From positions 226,909-284,829 of the forward strand of contig NW_004440309.1 in assembly GCF_000330505.1 (NCBI RefSeq): a stretch of DNA of 57,921 nt, in the 5' to 3' direction. The position numbers were made by a program, and so were the translations under genes. The DNA comes from Entamoeba invadens IP1. Its lineage: Eukaryota > Evosea > Mastigamoebida > Endamoebidae. This document shows, one piece after another, positions 10,228 through 20,468 of the stretch. Positions within the stretch are counted from its first letter, which is position 1. Each line of letters starts with the position of its first letter. Under the pieces are notes generated by a model, which worked only from the letters and a program-made list of their open reading frames with translations, ran no database searches and was not told the origin of the DNA.

Positions 10228-10936
10228 TTCTTTGGATTCATTCGTTGCTTTATCGCACTTTTAAATCGCACAAAACGACTGAGACAGATAGCTCTGGTTT
10301 TCTTTACTATTTAGGGAAAATATTGGAATGCAGAAAGTAATTGGCTATTGTGGTTGCTATTTGACGGAATTGAACCTTCGGCGGTATTGGTTGTATAATT
10401 TATTTTTTTTATAAATTTATAAACTTTATTTAATTTTGTAATTTCAACTTTCATACACAAATATCAATAATATGGATGAATGATATTATTATATTATTAT
10501 TTTTAAAAAATATTTCCAATGTTTAAAACATAATTATTATATTGTTAAATAAATTTATTTTTAGAAAAAACAACATAAAATTCACTTCCAGATGAAAGTT
10601 CGTTTTTTGATAATAATGAAAAATATAAACCAAATTTTAATGAACTTTAATTAAACAAATTATAATTAAACCATTAATAATAAAAAAGAACTTTTTAACT
10701 AAACTTATAATATCGTTTAGTTTAAATATATTTCTATAAATATTATCAAACAAAATTAACCCCTATAATAAAGTTAAACTATTCGTTTAAACCACTTAAA
10801 AAATATACAAATTGATAATCTATTAATAAACTATAATAAACCATATAAAGAACAATACACGAGGATGTCTGTCGAGTACCATCGAATGCCCCAATTCTTC
10901 TTCAACGGTTACGTAGTGTTTATTAACACGAAATGA
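10228..10936. other. AT-rich intergenic region
   Basis: About 710 bp between two genes on the same strand. It must hold the terminator of the WD40 gene and the promoter of the transporter. A B-box-like stretch on the minus strand near 10365-10380 does not fold as a tRNA. No other feature was seen. Confidence 0.5.
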
Positions 10937-12184
10937 ATGAAACTGAAAAATTCCATGGGGTTTGTTGAAAAGACGAAGGAGCTGTGGGAATTGTTTTATG
11001 AGAAATACTTAGTGATGACTGTTGTTATCACCGTATTCCTTTTAACGGGTACGGCCACAACTATTTTGTCGAAGACTGCGTATCAATTAGAAGGTGAAGG
11101 TGTTGATGGGGATATCCACAAATTTGAGAAACCCTTGTTTTTGAATTGGGCGATGTTTTTAGGGATGACGTTATGTCTCTTTATCTATTTCTTCCAGTTC
11201 TACGTTCTCCCTTTATTCAAGAAAACTGAGACTAAGAAGGAGTCGATGAATTGGAAGGGATATTTATTAATGTTAATTCCGGCATTTTGCGACTTTTTGG
11301 CGACTTATTTGATGAACTTTGGACTCATTTGGGTCTCCTCGAGTATCTTCCAAATGATGAGAGGGTCGATCATAGTGTTCACTGCTATTTTGGCTGTTTT
11401 CTATCGGAAGCAGAAGATGTACATGTTTGAGATTATAGGCGTCCTTATCATCGTCGTGTCTCTCTGTCTTATTGGAACAGCTGCGTTTTGTCCCGGTGCA
11501 CAACCAGACACAAGTTCGAACTCTTCAAGTTCAGGAAGTAATGACACATATGATTGGTACTTCACATTGATTGGTATTGTACTGATCTTGGCTGCGCAGT
11601 TCTTACAAGCCTTCCAGACTATATTAGAAGAACAGTTCTTGCATGATATTAAAGCTCCAGTTACTTTCATAGTTGGGCTTGAAGGATTATATGGACTGAT
11701 TATATGTTCTATTATGATGCCTATTATGGGGATGTCTTGGGTGCCCGAAGTCATTGCAGAAGACACTAAAGACACCTTCGTTATGTTAGGTAACACACTC
11801 TCTTTATCGTTAATCACTGTCGGATATGTCATCTCTATTTTAATGTTCAACTACTCTGGAATGATGATTACAGACTATGTCAATGCAATGGTCAGAAATG
11901 TGATGGAACCAATGAGAATGATTACCATTTGGATCTGTTCCGTGTTCTTGTATTATGTCGTCGACCCAAAAATTGGAGAGAAGGTCGGTTGGTTCACTTT
12001 CATCGAAGTCTTTGGTTTCATCTTTTTGACGGGAGGCTTCTTGTTATACACACGTGTCATTAAGATCCAAAAATTATTCAAATATCCTCCACCAGAGCCA
12101 GAAAAGGAAGAAGGAAAAGACGACGAAGTACCCAAAGGTGATGAGGAGAGTCCAGAATATGATGAAAAGGAGCCACTGATTTGA
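10937..12184 (+). CDS. SLC35F6-like (EamA/DMT superfamily) membrane transporter
   Basis: A 415-residue multi-pass protein with about nine or ten hydrophobic segments, the first at residues ~25-45 and the last at ~355-375. The middle motif QAFQTILEEQFLHDIKAPVTFIVGLEGLYGL is characteristic of SLC35F6 (C2orf18, ANT2-binding protein), a drug/metabolite-superfamily carrier of lysosomal and other internal membranes; the substrate is not established. A polar Ser-rich loop (~190-205) and a charged Glu/Lys-rich tail with a final DEKEPLI flank the membrane core; the tail ending could act as an acidic dileucine-type sorting signal, which is inference. The ATG at 10937 is the first after stops; an internal ATG (MGFVEK) six codons on is possible. 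Confidence 0.8.
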   Translation: MKLKNSMGFVEKTKELWELFYEKYLVMTVVITVFLLTGTATTILSKTAYQLEGEGVDGDIHKFEKPLFLNWAMFLGMTLCLFIYFFQFYVLPLFKKTETKKESMNWKGYLLMLIPAFCDFLATYLMNFGLIWVSSSIFQMMRGSIIVFTAILAVFYRKQKMYMFEIIGVLIIVVSLCLIGTAAFCPGAQPDTSSNSSSSGSNDTYDWYFTLIGIVLILAAQFLQAFQTILEEQFLHDIKAPVTFIVGLEGLYGLIICSIMMPIMGMSWVPEVIAEDTKDTFVMLGNTLSLSLITVGYVISILMFNYSGMMITDYVNAMVRNVMEPMRMITIWICSVFLYYVVDPKIGEKVGWFTFIEVFGFIFLTGGFLLYTRVIKIQKLFKYPPPEPEKEEGKDDEVPKGDEESPEYDEKEPLI

Positions 12185-12387
12185 TTTACTTATCTATTAT
12201 TTTATAATAATTTTACTATTTAATTGCCACACTGAATAACATTTTTATACTTTTAAATTGTGTTAGAAATAACAATTATATTCGAACCAATTATTATATA
12301 TATGTTTTATATCTATAGACACTATAACTATACTTTATAATTAATTTTATTATAAGTTATACTTAAGCAACTAGTCAACCGAATCAA

Positions 12388-15300
12388 TCAATTTGCAGTC
12401 TTTAACCTTAGTCTGACGTTCATTGCTCCAAGTTCCGAAGCCAAGTACCTTAAGACATAAGGCACTTGGATCTTTTTGATTGCGCTATTTTGGCCACACG
12501 ACGCACATACCATTCTATCCAACTCCGTGTTTTTATAGATGGAGACCATTGATCCACACTTTTTACAGACGTAGTGGTACGACTTGTCTGAGCACTGTAA
12601 GAATCTATCTTCAACCAACGCAGCTGTTCCGTGTCCAAGTAACGAGTCTCTCTCCATCTCCCCGAGTCTAATTCCTCCACCTCTCTTTCTTCCTTTAACT
12701 GGCTGTTGTGTCAAAGGATTGACTGGTCCAGTGCTTCTGACTTGGTATTTATCCTTCACCTGATGGACAAGTCGTTGGTAGTAGACAACGCCAATATAGA
12801 TATCTGTCTGCATTTCTGTTCCTGTGATACCCGAATACATTGGTTCACTTCCGTAGTAGTTGTATCCATATTTCAACAGTTGTTTCCCAAAGTATTCAAC
12901 GGCTCTGTTCTGCTCATCAAACTTGAACGGCGTACCATCTTGATATTCCCCTTTCAAAGCCCCGACTTTCGACGCCATACTTTCAATCAACATTCCAATC
13001 GTCATACGAGACGGGAAAGCGTGCGGATTAATTAAAATGTCTGGTGTCATTCCACTCTCCGTGAATGGCATATCCTTTTCAGCATAGTGCACAGACAACG
13101 TTCCTTTCTGTCCATGTCTTGAGGAGAACTTATCTCCAATCACTGGCGTTCTGTTGTATCTCACTCGGACAACGGCTTGTTGTTGACCCGCTTCCTTCTT
13201 ATCGTTCCCCACAATAGTGACGCTCTCAATATATCCTTTCTCTCCCATCAATTTCTTAGTCTTGACTACTCCCGTGATCTTATCAATTTCAGAATAGATC
13301 GGCGAGTTCTCAAAGATCTCACCAGGGCGTGGAAGACCATCAAAGTCCAAGTGTTCGTCATACAACTCCCCTTTAGGGTTCAGCCCGGATATCATCTGTG
13401 TTTGTTCTTTAGTAAGGTCGATTTTATACGCTTTGTACTGACTCCCATGCCCAAACCCTCTCTCAATTGAAGTCTTCTTAATGATCAAAGCGTCTTCCAT
13501 ATCATACCCAGTGTATGATATGACTGCAACAACAGCATTAGTACCCGTGGGCAACTCATTGAATCCAAACGGTTCCATTAAAGTGCATTGACACAAAGAC
13601 CGTTGTGGGTAGTGGAGGAGTAACAATTTGGAGTCCGATCTGTACTTATACGCCATCATAGGGAACCCCATAGTCTGTTTGGCCATTTGGCACTGATACA
13701 TGTTTCTTGGTGACTGATTCATGTGGCAGAACGGAATCGTTGTCGCAAGTAATGACAATGAATTCATCTCGGAGATCTCTTCATACTCCGATTTGTCCAT
13801 CCCTTCTATGGCATTCCCACACTTGATGTCCAAAAAGACTTGTTCGTATGGCCCAATATACACCGTTTTCCCCGTCAATCGATGGCGAATAGGTCGCACC
13901 ATTTGGCCCGGCATATCATTCAAATAGAGCGCGTGGTATCCGTCGTGTAAATAGCCGTCACAGTACCCAATCTCCAATGTGTTTGGTAACATCGGGTTGC
14001 TCATTGCTCTTTCATATCGCAATTTCTGTACAAATGCATTGATATCATGAGGAGCTACCTTTCCAATAACTTTCCCATTCATCAAGACTGGAATATAAAT
14101 AGATGGCAGCGTCATAAATTGTGACGAGATCATCCCAAGTTGTGTACAAAGTCGAATAGTCGTCTCATCGGGAAGAGGATGGAAGCGAGCATTAATCCTA
14201 CAACTGCACGCAAGATGATTCAACAACCCACATGGAGCTCCATCAGGCGTATGAACGGGACACATGAATCCCCACGACTCAGGAACTAATTTTCTAATAG
14301 CAGTAGTCTTCATTGTGGTATAGAAGGCACCTCTATGCACGGATACAAAGTGACTTGAAAATCTCGAGTGGTTCAGACGTTCTGCGGTAATAGAAAAGCC
14401 ATTCTCTTGTTGCAAATCGTTTGTCCCCGTTGGCGCAAAGTTACCCGTCGCAATAAATGTTTGCATCCTCTTCGAAAGGCCGTTCGCACCACTTTCAATG
14501 ATCCTCGATTGAACACCCTTTTCAGTCAATTTCGACCGCTTTCGTTCATTGTGCCAGTCTTTTAGAACCATCATCCGGATCCTCATTAAACACGAATTGA
14601 GCTCATCTTTGAAAACAGTTTGATACAAATGACCAGCTAACAAGATCGATTGTGTCATTGGAGTGTCGACAGACTCTTCATCGATTTCTCCATTGACAAA
14701 GGCAAAGAGTTTCTGTAACATGAAAATGGACAAATCAGCTTTCTGAGCATAACTGTCTAAATGTACAAAGACGAATTCATCAAGTATATACTTCCCAGCT
14801 TGTGCATCAGTCAATTCAGCCCCCGTCACCATCACAACCCTAAATTTCTGTCCAATAAATGCCAAAATTTGTTCTGTTGTGTTCAACGTGTTTAAGATAC
14901 TGCCACTCTCTCGTCGCACTAAAAGCTCGGCAGCATTGACCAAATTGGAGTTCTCTTTATTCCCCATAGTCACCAACTCAAATATCTCTCGATCAGACAT
15001 CCCCGTGTAAACCCTCAATAACAAGATGATGGGGATGAAAAACTCTTGTTTCCTGTAAATGAATCTGACACAGACCTTCCCATTGTCTAAGTAATGCATT
15101 GTATTCGTCAAGGTGGTGATATCATTCCTCATACATCGAATCATTACACCATACTTCGTAAAATGAGCACCTTTCCCTTCCCATGAAGGACGTGCGACAG
15201 CTATTGGGTGGTTTGGTTTGGCGTAAAGGATCATTCTGAGGTACTTCTCGACACCGTGGATGATGAAATAGCCACCAATTTCATGGGGGTCTTCTCTAAT

Positions 15301-15690
15301 ATCAATGCGGTCTTGTGGTGTTCTGAAATCAGTACCTAACCAACAGTTGTCTGAGCAAAGCATCATTGGAATTTCCCCAGCATTGACGTTAAACACATTC
15401 TCTATACCATTTTGAATGACTGAAAAGACGATGTGAAGGGCTCCCAAATAACTTAAGCCTGCAGTACGACACATGAATGGGTAAAGGGGTTTCCCGTTGA
15501 ACATGGGTTTGTCGATGGTAATAGTTTTGATTGATACTGTCATGATCTCATTCTTCTCTGGGTCGATAATGTGCATTGGGGGAATCGTCTTCAATATGGC
15601 ATTTTTCCCCTCGTCTAAAAAGTAGTCAAAAGATTCCACATGAGCTCGAGTAAGCTCAAGCAAGTTCGGTGACACTGTGTTGGAGTCCAT
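12388..15690 (-). CDS. DNA-directed RNA polymerase I second-largest subunit (RPA2/RPA135)
   Basis: This 1,100-residue protein forms the lobe, wall and half of the active centre of RNA polymerase I, which transcribes rRNA in the nucleolus. Conserved second-subunit motifs are present in order: HTPDGAPCGLLNHLACSC, YTGYDMEDALIIKK, GDKFSSRHGQKGT in the catalytic region, and the C-terminal zinc site CKKCGSM...CASCG followed by the clamp motif. The N-terminus (LLELTRAHVESFDYF) and the NDITTLTNTMHYLDNGKVCVRF block fit the Pol I type rather than Pol II or III. The ATG at 15690 gives the expected length and there are no introns. Confidence 0.9.
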   Translation of the reverse strand: MDSNTVSPNLLELTRAHVESFDYFLDEGKNAILKTIPPMHIIDPEKNEIMTVSIKTITIDKPMFNGKPLYPFMCRTAGLSYLGALHIVFSVIQNGIENVFNVNAGEIPMMLCSDNCWLGTDFRTPQDRIDIREDPHEIGGYFIIHGVEKYLRMILYAKPNHPIAVARPSWEGKGAHFTKYGVMIRCMRNDITTLTNTMHYLDNGKVCVRFIYRKQEFFIPIILLLRVYTGMSDREIFELVTMGNKENSNLVNAAELLVRRESGSILNTLNTTEQILAFIGQKFRVVMVTGAELTDAQAGKYILDEFVFVHLDSYAQKADLSIFMLQKLFAFVNGEIDEESVDTPMTQSILLAGHLYQTVFKDELNSCLMRIRMMVLKDWHNERKRSKLTEKGVQSRIIESGANGLSKRMQTFIATGNFAPTGTNDLQQENGFSITAERLNHSRFSSHFVSVHRGAFYTTMKTTAIRKLVPESWGFMCPVHTPDGAPCGLLNHLACSCRINARFHPLPDETTIRLCTQLGMISSQFMTLPSIYIPVLMNGKVIGKVAPHDINAFVQKLRYERAMSNPMLPNTLEIGYCDGYLHDGYHALYLNDMPGQMVRPIRHRLTGKTVYIGPYEQVFLDIKCGNAIEGMDKSEYEEISEMNSLSLLATTIPFCHMNQSPRNMYQCQMAKQTMGFPMMAYKYRSDSKLLLLHYPQRSLCQCTLMEPFGFNELPTGTNAVVAVISYTGYDMEDALIIKKTSIERGFGHGSQYKAYKIDLTKEQTQMISGLNPKGELYDEHLDFDGLPRPGEIFENSPIYSEIDKITGVVKTKKLMGEKGYIESVTIVGNDKKEAGQQQAVVRVRYNRTPVIGDKFSSRHGQKGTLSVHYAEKDMPFTESGMTPDILINPHAFPSRMTIGMLIESMASKVGALKGEYQDGTPFKFDEQNRAVEYFGKQLLKYGYNYYGSEPMYSGITGTEMQTDIYIGVVYYQRLVHQVKDKYQVRSTGPVNPLTQQPVKGRKRGGGIRLGEMERDSLLGHGTAALVEDRFLQCSDKSYHYVCKKCGSMVSIYKNTELDRMVCASCGQNSAIKKIQVPYVLRYLASELGAMNVRLRLKTAN

Positions 15691-16078
15691 TGTCTGAATT
15701 ATAAAACAACCCTTTGAAAAACCTAATTTTTTTTTTTGTCTTTTCGTACAGTCCGCATTTTGTGGAAAACTGTTTGTATGACATTTTTTTCATAAAGTTA
15801 TTATTGTTTTATAGCTTATTTAATTGTATATTTATTATAATACAATAATTCTTCAAATAATGAAAAGGGTATGTGTTATTTTGAAATATAGTTAAATAAT
15901 GGAAAAATTGTTATTTTTATTACTATTACATTGGATGAATAGCAATGAGTCGATACCAAAAACATTTACTAGAATGAACTATGAAAATAGTACGAATAAC
16001 TATAACAATAGGATTTGTTCAGTTTGAGTTTAGTATAAAAAAAAATTGGTGTTAGACAACTCAATAACAGCAGAATAC
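15691..16078. other. Divergent promoter region
   Basis: An AT-rich spacer of 388 bp between the divergently transcribed Pol I subunit and the 16079 gene. Nothing beyond presumed promoters is visible. A 22-codon ORF reaching 16000 on the + strand is not convincing. Confidence 0.5.
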
Positions 16079-18202
16079 ATGGCAAAGAACACTACAAACG
16101 AATTGTATTTAAAATATGCCAAAGAATACACCCCAGAGAAATACAAAGAACTCATCGAAAAAAGTAAAGAAAAATACTTGTCACAACTCCAAAGGCATGA
16201 TTTAAAACATAGTCTCATCGTCACACAGACTGAAAAGGCACTGATAGTTACAGCTGCATATGTCGATGACTCTTTCGACGTTTATACAAAGTTTGTGTGC
16301 TATGAGGCTATCAATGGGAGAGACACCAACGACGTTTTAAGAGACATCCAGACAAAGTTTGGGATAGAACCAAAGTCAACGTTTTTACTTGTTATCGACG
16401 ACGTAACGGAGAAACCCCAAAAACGATATCCTTCCGTTAAAAAGCAAATTACACCATATTCGACGATCAACACAATCTATTCGATGGTGAAAAATTCAGT
16501 GACTGAGAACAACCGAGCAGGCCAAAAGATCGATTGGTCCAGAACAGAGAGTGGATTTGGCGATTTTTGCTCGTACATTTTTAAGGCAGCACAACTTAAA
16601 AACGACTTTGGGCTAGTAGCTAAATTGTCTGATGCTAATAAAGACGAGGAGATTGCAGGCACTGTGAAACATGCGATAGAGAAAATATTGGATCTCCAAA
16701 AAGTCAACGCACTCACAAAAGCCATTTTCTTACATCCGTATGCTAAAGAGATGTTATTGAAAAAAACGGTACTCGAACTACTTCGAAATGATTTTGCTGC
16801 TATTCCACACGAGGAAATGGATGCTTATTTAAACATTGAAGTCAAGAAAATTGAGAACTGGACTGATTGGTGGAAAATCAGACAGTCTTCATTTTATCAT
16901 TTGTCACAAGAAGCACGGAAATATACCACACTGGACCAATTTAGATTGTCTTTTATTTATCGACTCTATGCCGATGGAATTAGTAAAGATCATATTAACT
17001 TGTCAATCGACGCCATTTCTTATGCATTGCTCAAATACGAACTTAGAAACATTAACGCACCAGAAAGAATCAAATATGTACCAGAAGAACCAGTGTTGAG
17101 AAAAGAAATAAAAGTAATAGGAACTAATCATTTACCTTTAAATAAGGTACAACAATTAAGTAAGACTCAAGAAGTGCATCAACCAAAAGTTTTGTCTGTT
17201 TCAGAACAACTCGACTTACAAGAGAAAAGAAAATCAAATGTCTTGAAAGAAAGCACAAAACCAACGAAGTCTGCGAACGCTCTGAAAAACAAAACACCAC
17301 AAAAATTGCTGAAAAAGACACCCCCAAAGACTATACCAAACATCACTGATAGTATCTTAAAACCATCGAAAATACATGCACCATCTATAAAGGCAAATAC
17401 TCAGGTGGTTCAAAAGACAGTTCTTTCAAATACTTTGAATCAACCAAATAACACATTCGAAACTCCTAAACACCCCACGTTGATTAATACTAATCCTCCT
17501 CAACAAATGGTTAACTGCATGACACCAATCATAACAACTAACACGGCGGGACAACTCCCTCAAAATGAAATAACACAACAAAACACATTGACGAATGATA
17601 TACATTTGGTTCAAAAAGCTCCAATAACACCAACGGTCATTACACCTGTTGCACCACAAACAGTACATGTTCAACCCCCCGTTACACCAAGAAATCAAAT
17701 GTGTTTTAATAACGTGTGCACCCCACTTAATACACATCAACAAACATTGTATTCAAACACACAATTCACTACAGATAATTCAGATTCATCAATAACAACA
17801 GTCGATAAATTCAATCAACCAGCTCAAGGGATCCTCTCTGAAATATTGGATTTAAATGAAACAGAAAGCGAAGACCACTCTTTCCAATTCAACGAGAAAG
17901 AAGTGAAGAGAATTGAAGCTTATAAACCAGAACCCTTTCAATATCAAGATGATGTTCCTCCTAAGTATCCAGACTCTTTTGAAGACAGACCAACCATTTA
18001 TAGAAGTTCAAATAGGGTTAAAGAGCTGGGGGTATATCAAAATAGACTTGGGAGAGTTAACAAGTATTTAACTTCACATCCAAATGACCTTGCCTATCAA
18101 TTGATCAAGAGAAATGTAGTCAATAAAATTAAAATGTTACAAAACAGTCATAATATTTGCGACTTGACGTATGCCGATGACGATGTTATTTGTATTGATT
18201 AA
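16079..18202 (+). CDS. Unrecognised large protein with disordered Gln/Asn/Thr-rich centre
   Basis: About 707 residues from the ATG at 16079 (MAKNTTNELYLKYAKEY); the longer open frame begins at TTG and is not preferred. Three parts are visible: an alpha-helical, Lys/Glu-rich N-terminal region of ~330 residues with no family I recognise; a disordered centre (~350-590) rich in Thr, Pro, Gln, Asn and Lys; and a conserved-looking C-terminus with Tyr- and acidic-rich motifs (KPEPFQYQDDVPPKYPD, ending DDDVICID). No signal peptide, membrane segment or catalytic motif. The layout suggests a nuclear or cytosolic scaffold, but that is inference only. Confidence 0.6.
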   Translation: MAKNTTNELYLKYAKEYTPEKYKELIEKSKEKYLSQLQRHDLKHSLIVTQTEKALIVTAAYVDDSFDVYTKFVCYEAINGRDTNDVLRDIQTKFGIEPKSTFLLVIDDVTEKPQKRYPSVKKQITPYSTINTIYSMVKNSVTENNRAGQKIDWSRTESGFGDFCSYIFKAAQLKNDFGLVAKLSDANKDEEIAGTVKHAIEKILDLQKVNALTKAIFLHPYAKEMLLKKTVLELLRNDFAAIPHEEMDAYLNIEVKKIENWTDWWKIRQSSFYHLSQEARKYTTLDQFRLSFIYRLYADGISKDHINLSIDAISYALLKYELRNINAPERIKYVPEEPVLRKEIKVIGTNHLPLNKVQQLSKTQEVHQPKVLSVSEQLDLQEKRKSNVLKESTKPTKSANALKNKTPQKLLKKTPPKTIPNITDSILKPSKIHAPSIKANTQVVQKTVLSNTLNQPNNTFETPKHPTLINTNPPQQMVNCMTPIITTNTAGQLPQNEITQQNTLTNDIHLVQKAPITPTVITPVAPQTVHVQPPVTPRNQMCFNNVCTPLNTHQQTLYSNTQFTTDNSDSSITTVDKFNQPAQGILSEILDLNETESEDHSFQFNEKEVKRIEAYKPEPFQYQDDVPPKYPDSFEDRPTIYRSSNRVKELGVYQNRLGRVNKYLTSHPNDLAYQLIKRNVVNKIKMLQNSHNICDLTYADDDVICID

Positions 18203-18296
18203 CACGTTTCTTGTTTATTTTAAGTTTGTATTGTTAATAATAAAAAAATTATAACAATTTATAGTATTAAAATAATAAAGAAAACTATTAGTAAAC

Positions 18297-19151
18297 TCAC
18301 TTTAATTCGATGGTACGAGTCACTACGATCCCATTGTAACATATGGGACAATAGGCCTTCTCAAGATACACTCGTGCCGTTTGTACGTTCAATGGATTTT
18401 TACACTCTGCGCACAAAAAATGATCTTTGTGCCACTTTCTACCAAGTGCTACTAAAGCAGTCGAGTCATCTCGGTCGATTAATTCATTACAAAAGCCACA
18501 CTTGTACCCCATCATACGATGTCTGTGATCTTGACAATATAAGGTATTGCCTACTATATAATATTTGTCATTTAACTTATCACCACACACAGAACAGACA
18601 AAACAAGTCTCATGGAACTTCTTGTCCCCACATCTCTTGTACTTCCCAACAATTACATTCCCACAACTCGAACATACCAAACCCTCTTTGGCGACAAAAC
18701 ATTTCTCACAAAAGATTTCTCCGTTTTTCGGATAATATCGACTCGAGTTGAACGGTTCTAAACACCCATCACATACAAAGCTGAATGTCATTCATTTGTT
18801 TAATGATATAATAGTATTAATGTTATTAATATTATATATATTATTAATAGTATAATAGATCTATATAAAAAGTACAAACCAGTCTGGATGATACTTTTTG
18901 GTATCAACATCAATGACACGACCGTATATCTCTTTGTTACACTTGCAACATGTTTGAACTTTCACGGCTCCCATCGCTGTCGCACAACCGATGCAATATG
19001 GGTTCTTACGGATTTCTTGGTACTCCCCATCTTTCATTAATCCGCCACACCCTTTGCATAGAAAGTGTGAGGGGTGGTACGTCTTTCCACAGGCACTTAT
19101 GACTATCCCTTCTTCTATTGATTGTTTGCACTTAAAACACACAACACTCAT
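18297..19151 (-). CDS. LIM-only protein with four LIM domains (two exons)
   Basis: Exon 1 is 19151-18880 and exon 2 is 18780-18297, joined across a 99-nt GTTTGT...CAG intron (18879-18781) to give 251 residues in frame. The junction recreates the LIM core HPDCFVCDGC. Four LIM zinc fingers follow one another: CFKC...HFLCKGC, CCKC...CFVCDGC, CSSC...CFVCSVC, CGFC...HFLCAEC, each closing with Cys/His/Asp ligands. LIM-only proteins act as protein-binding adaptors, usually at actin structures or in signalling. No other domain is present. Entamoeba LIM proteins are linked to the cytoskeleton and membrane, so that is the likely site. Confidence 0.88.
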
Positions 19152-19587
19152 TTAATTAATTAGAAGTTACATTTCGAAAAAAGAATTCAAAAAAGAAACA
19201 AAAGAAAAAGGAATTTGGAAATATCAAAAAAAACTATATTTAATAATAATTTGTATTATAATAATATTATTTGATATTGTCAAATTAAAACATGATTTTA
19301 ATAATTTAAATACTATTTTTATATTAGTTTAATAATAGTTTTTATTAAATAAAAACTAAGATAAGGTATAATTATAATTTTAATAAAAAACTTAAAAACT
19401 TGAAATTCCAAAATTACTTAACGTTTTGAAAAAACCCAATTTCGTAAACTTTTATTTACGAAATTGGAGAAGGAAATAACAGTGTTGGACTTTTGAATGT
19501 TTAACATTTAAGTACTTCTCTTTTTCTTGTTACGAAGACAAATGGAAATAAAAACACAAATTACTGGAAACAACAGTTAGCACCGTG
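19152..19587. other. AT-rich intergenic region
   Basis: 436 bp between two minus-strand genes. An imperfect palindrome around 19430-19470 (AATTTCGTAAACTTTTATTTACGAAATT) could form a hairpin downstream of neither stop codon. Nothing else was seen. Confidence 0.4.
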
Positions 19588-20253
19588 TCAAATAAACTTT
19601 CCTTCGTGGTGCGACAACTCGAAGTTATGCTCAAAGCTTTGGGTAAAGTCAAGTGTTACGTCGAGATTTTGGTGGTTAATTTGCCTTAGGCAGAAATCTT
19701 GTATCGACCCCATTACTGGTAACATGTTGTTTTCATACTTCTGAAACAAGACGGTGTCCACGTTACGCGCCGTTTGGTAGCCTTCCTCGAACACTTTCTG
19801 TACTTTTTTCATCACAATTTTGACAACATGGCTGGGCACTTTGTCGTTAACTGTTACGTTTGACTCTTCGACAAACTTTGTGAACTCGTTTCCATTCTCT
19901 CCGTCACAACCTTTCCAATTTGCGTCTTCGTTCATCCTGTACATTTTCGCGTCGGCCCTGTTCCACGAGTCTTCTTTCATCGTTCTCTCTGGTATGTTGA
20001 TTTCGAGGTTTTGGTATATATAGATGTGGTCAACCTTTGATATTTTTTGCAGCAATTTCGGTACTGGCACCGACATCGTTGATCTTTTGTCACACAAGAA
20101 TATGCCCTTGTCGACATCCCACTTAATTCTGCTTATTTGGTGGTCGAGCAGCCTCGGGAAGTCTTCGGTGGTTGGGTATCTCGAGAGGTACACTTGGACT
20201 ACCAAATCGAACGGTCTCTCGAAGACCGTCTCTTTTCTCAACGTAGTTGTCAT
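19588..20253 (-). CDS. PRELI/MSF1-domain lipid transfer protein
   Basis: A 221-residue protein from the ATG at 20253 (the open frame begins five codons earlier at GTG). The PRELI/MSF1 pattern spans residues ~10-180: VFERPFDLVVQVYLSRYP near the start (family: pattern F..PW..V.....+YPNP), LLDHQISRIKWDVDKGIFLCDKR (family: DVLDRHIDPSGKLHSHR), and a C-terminal helix ending ARNVDTVL. PRELI/Ups proteins carry phosphatidic acid or phosphatidylserine between mitochondrial membranes. Entamoeba has only a reduced mitosome, so a role in mitosomal lipid supply is a plausible inference. The partner Mdm35/TRIAP1 is not in the window. The sequence is divergent, so the call is moderate. Confidence 0.7.
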   Translation of the reverse strand: MTTTLRKETVFERPFDLVVQVYLSRYPTTEDFPRLLDHQISRIKWDVDKGIFLCDKRSTMSVPVPKLLQKISKVDHIYIYQNLEINIPERTMKEDSWNRADAKMYRMNEDANWKGCDGENGNEFTKFVEESNVTVNDKVPSHVVKIVMKKVQKVFEEGYQTARNVDTVLFQKYENNMLPVMGSIQDFCLRQINHQNLDVTLDFTQSFEHNFELSHHEGKFI

Positions 20254-20468
20254 TTCCAGGCTGCTCACCTCTTATTTTCCTTCCTTAAACGCTCGGTCGT
20301 TCTACCACCAAAAATGACAAACTATACACCAAGCTATAATAACATAACCATTAAACCATAAAATCTTAGTTGATAACAAATTATTAAATAACCATAACAT
20401 TTACTATTTTATATTCCAAAAAGTGAAAAATGAAACTCTAAAATTGGAAACTTAAAAACCAAATTGTT

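Noticed and set aside
10355..10425. Minus-strand stretch resembling a tRNA B box (GGTTCAATTCC)
   Set aside because: The arms around it do not pair as a T stem, no A box or acceptor stem is found, and Entamoeba tRNA genes are usually in tandem arrays.
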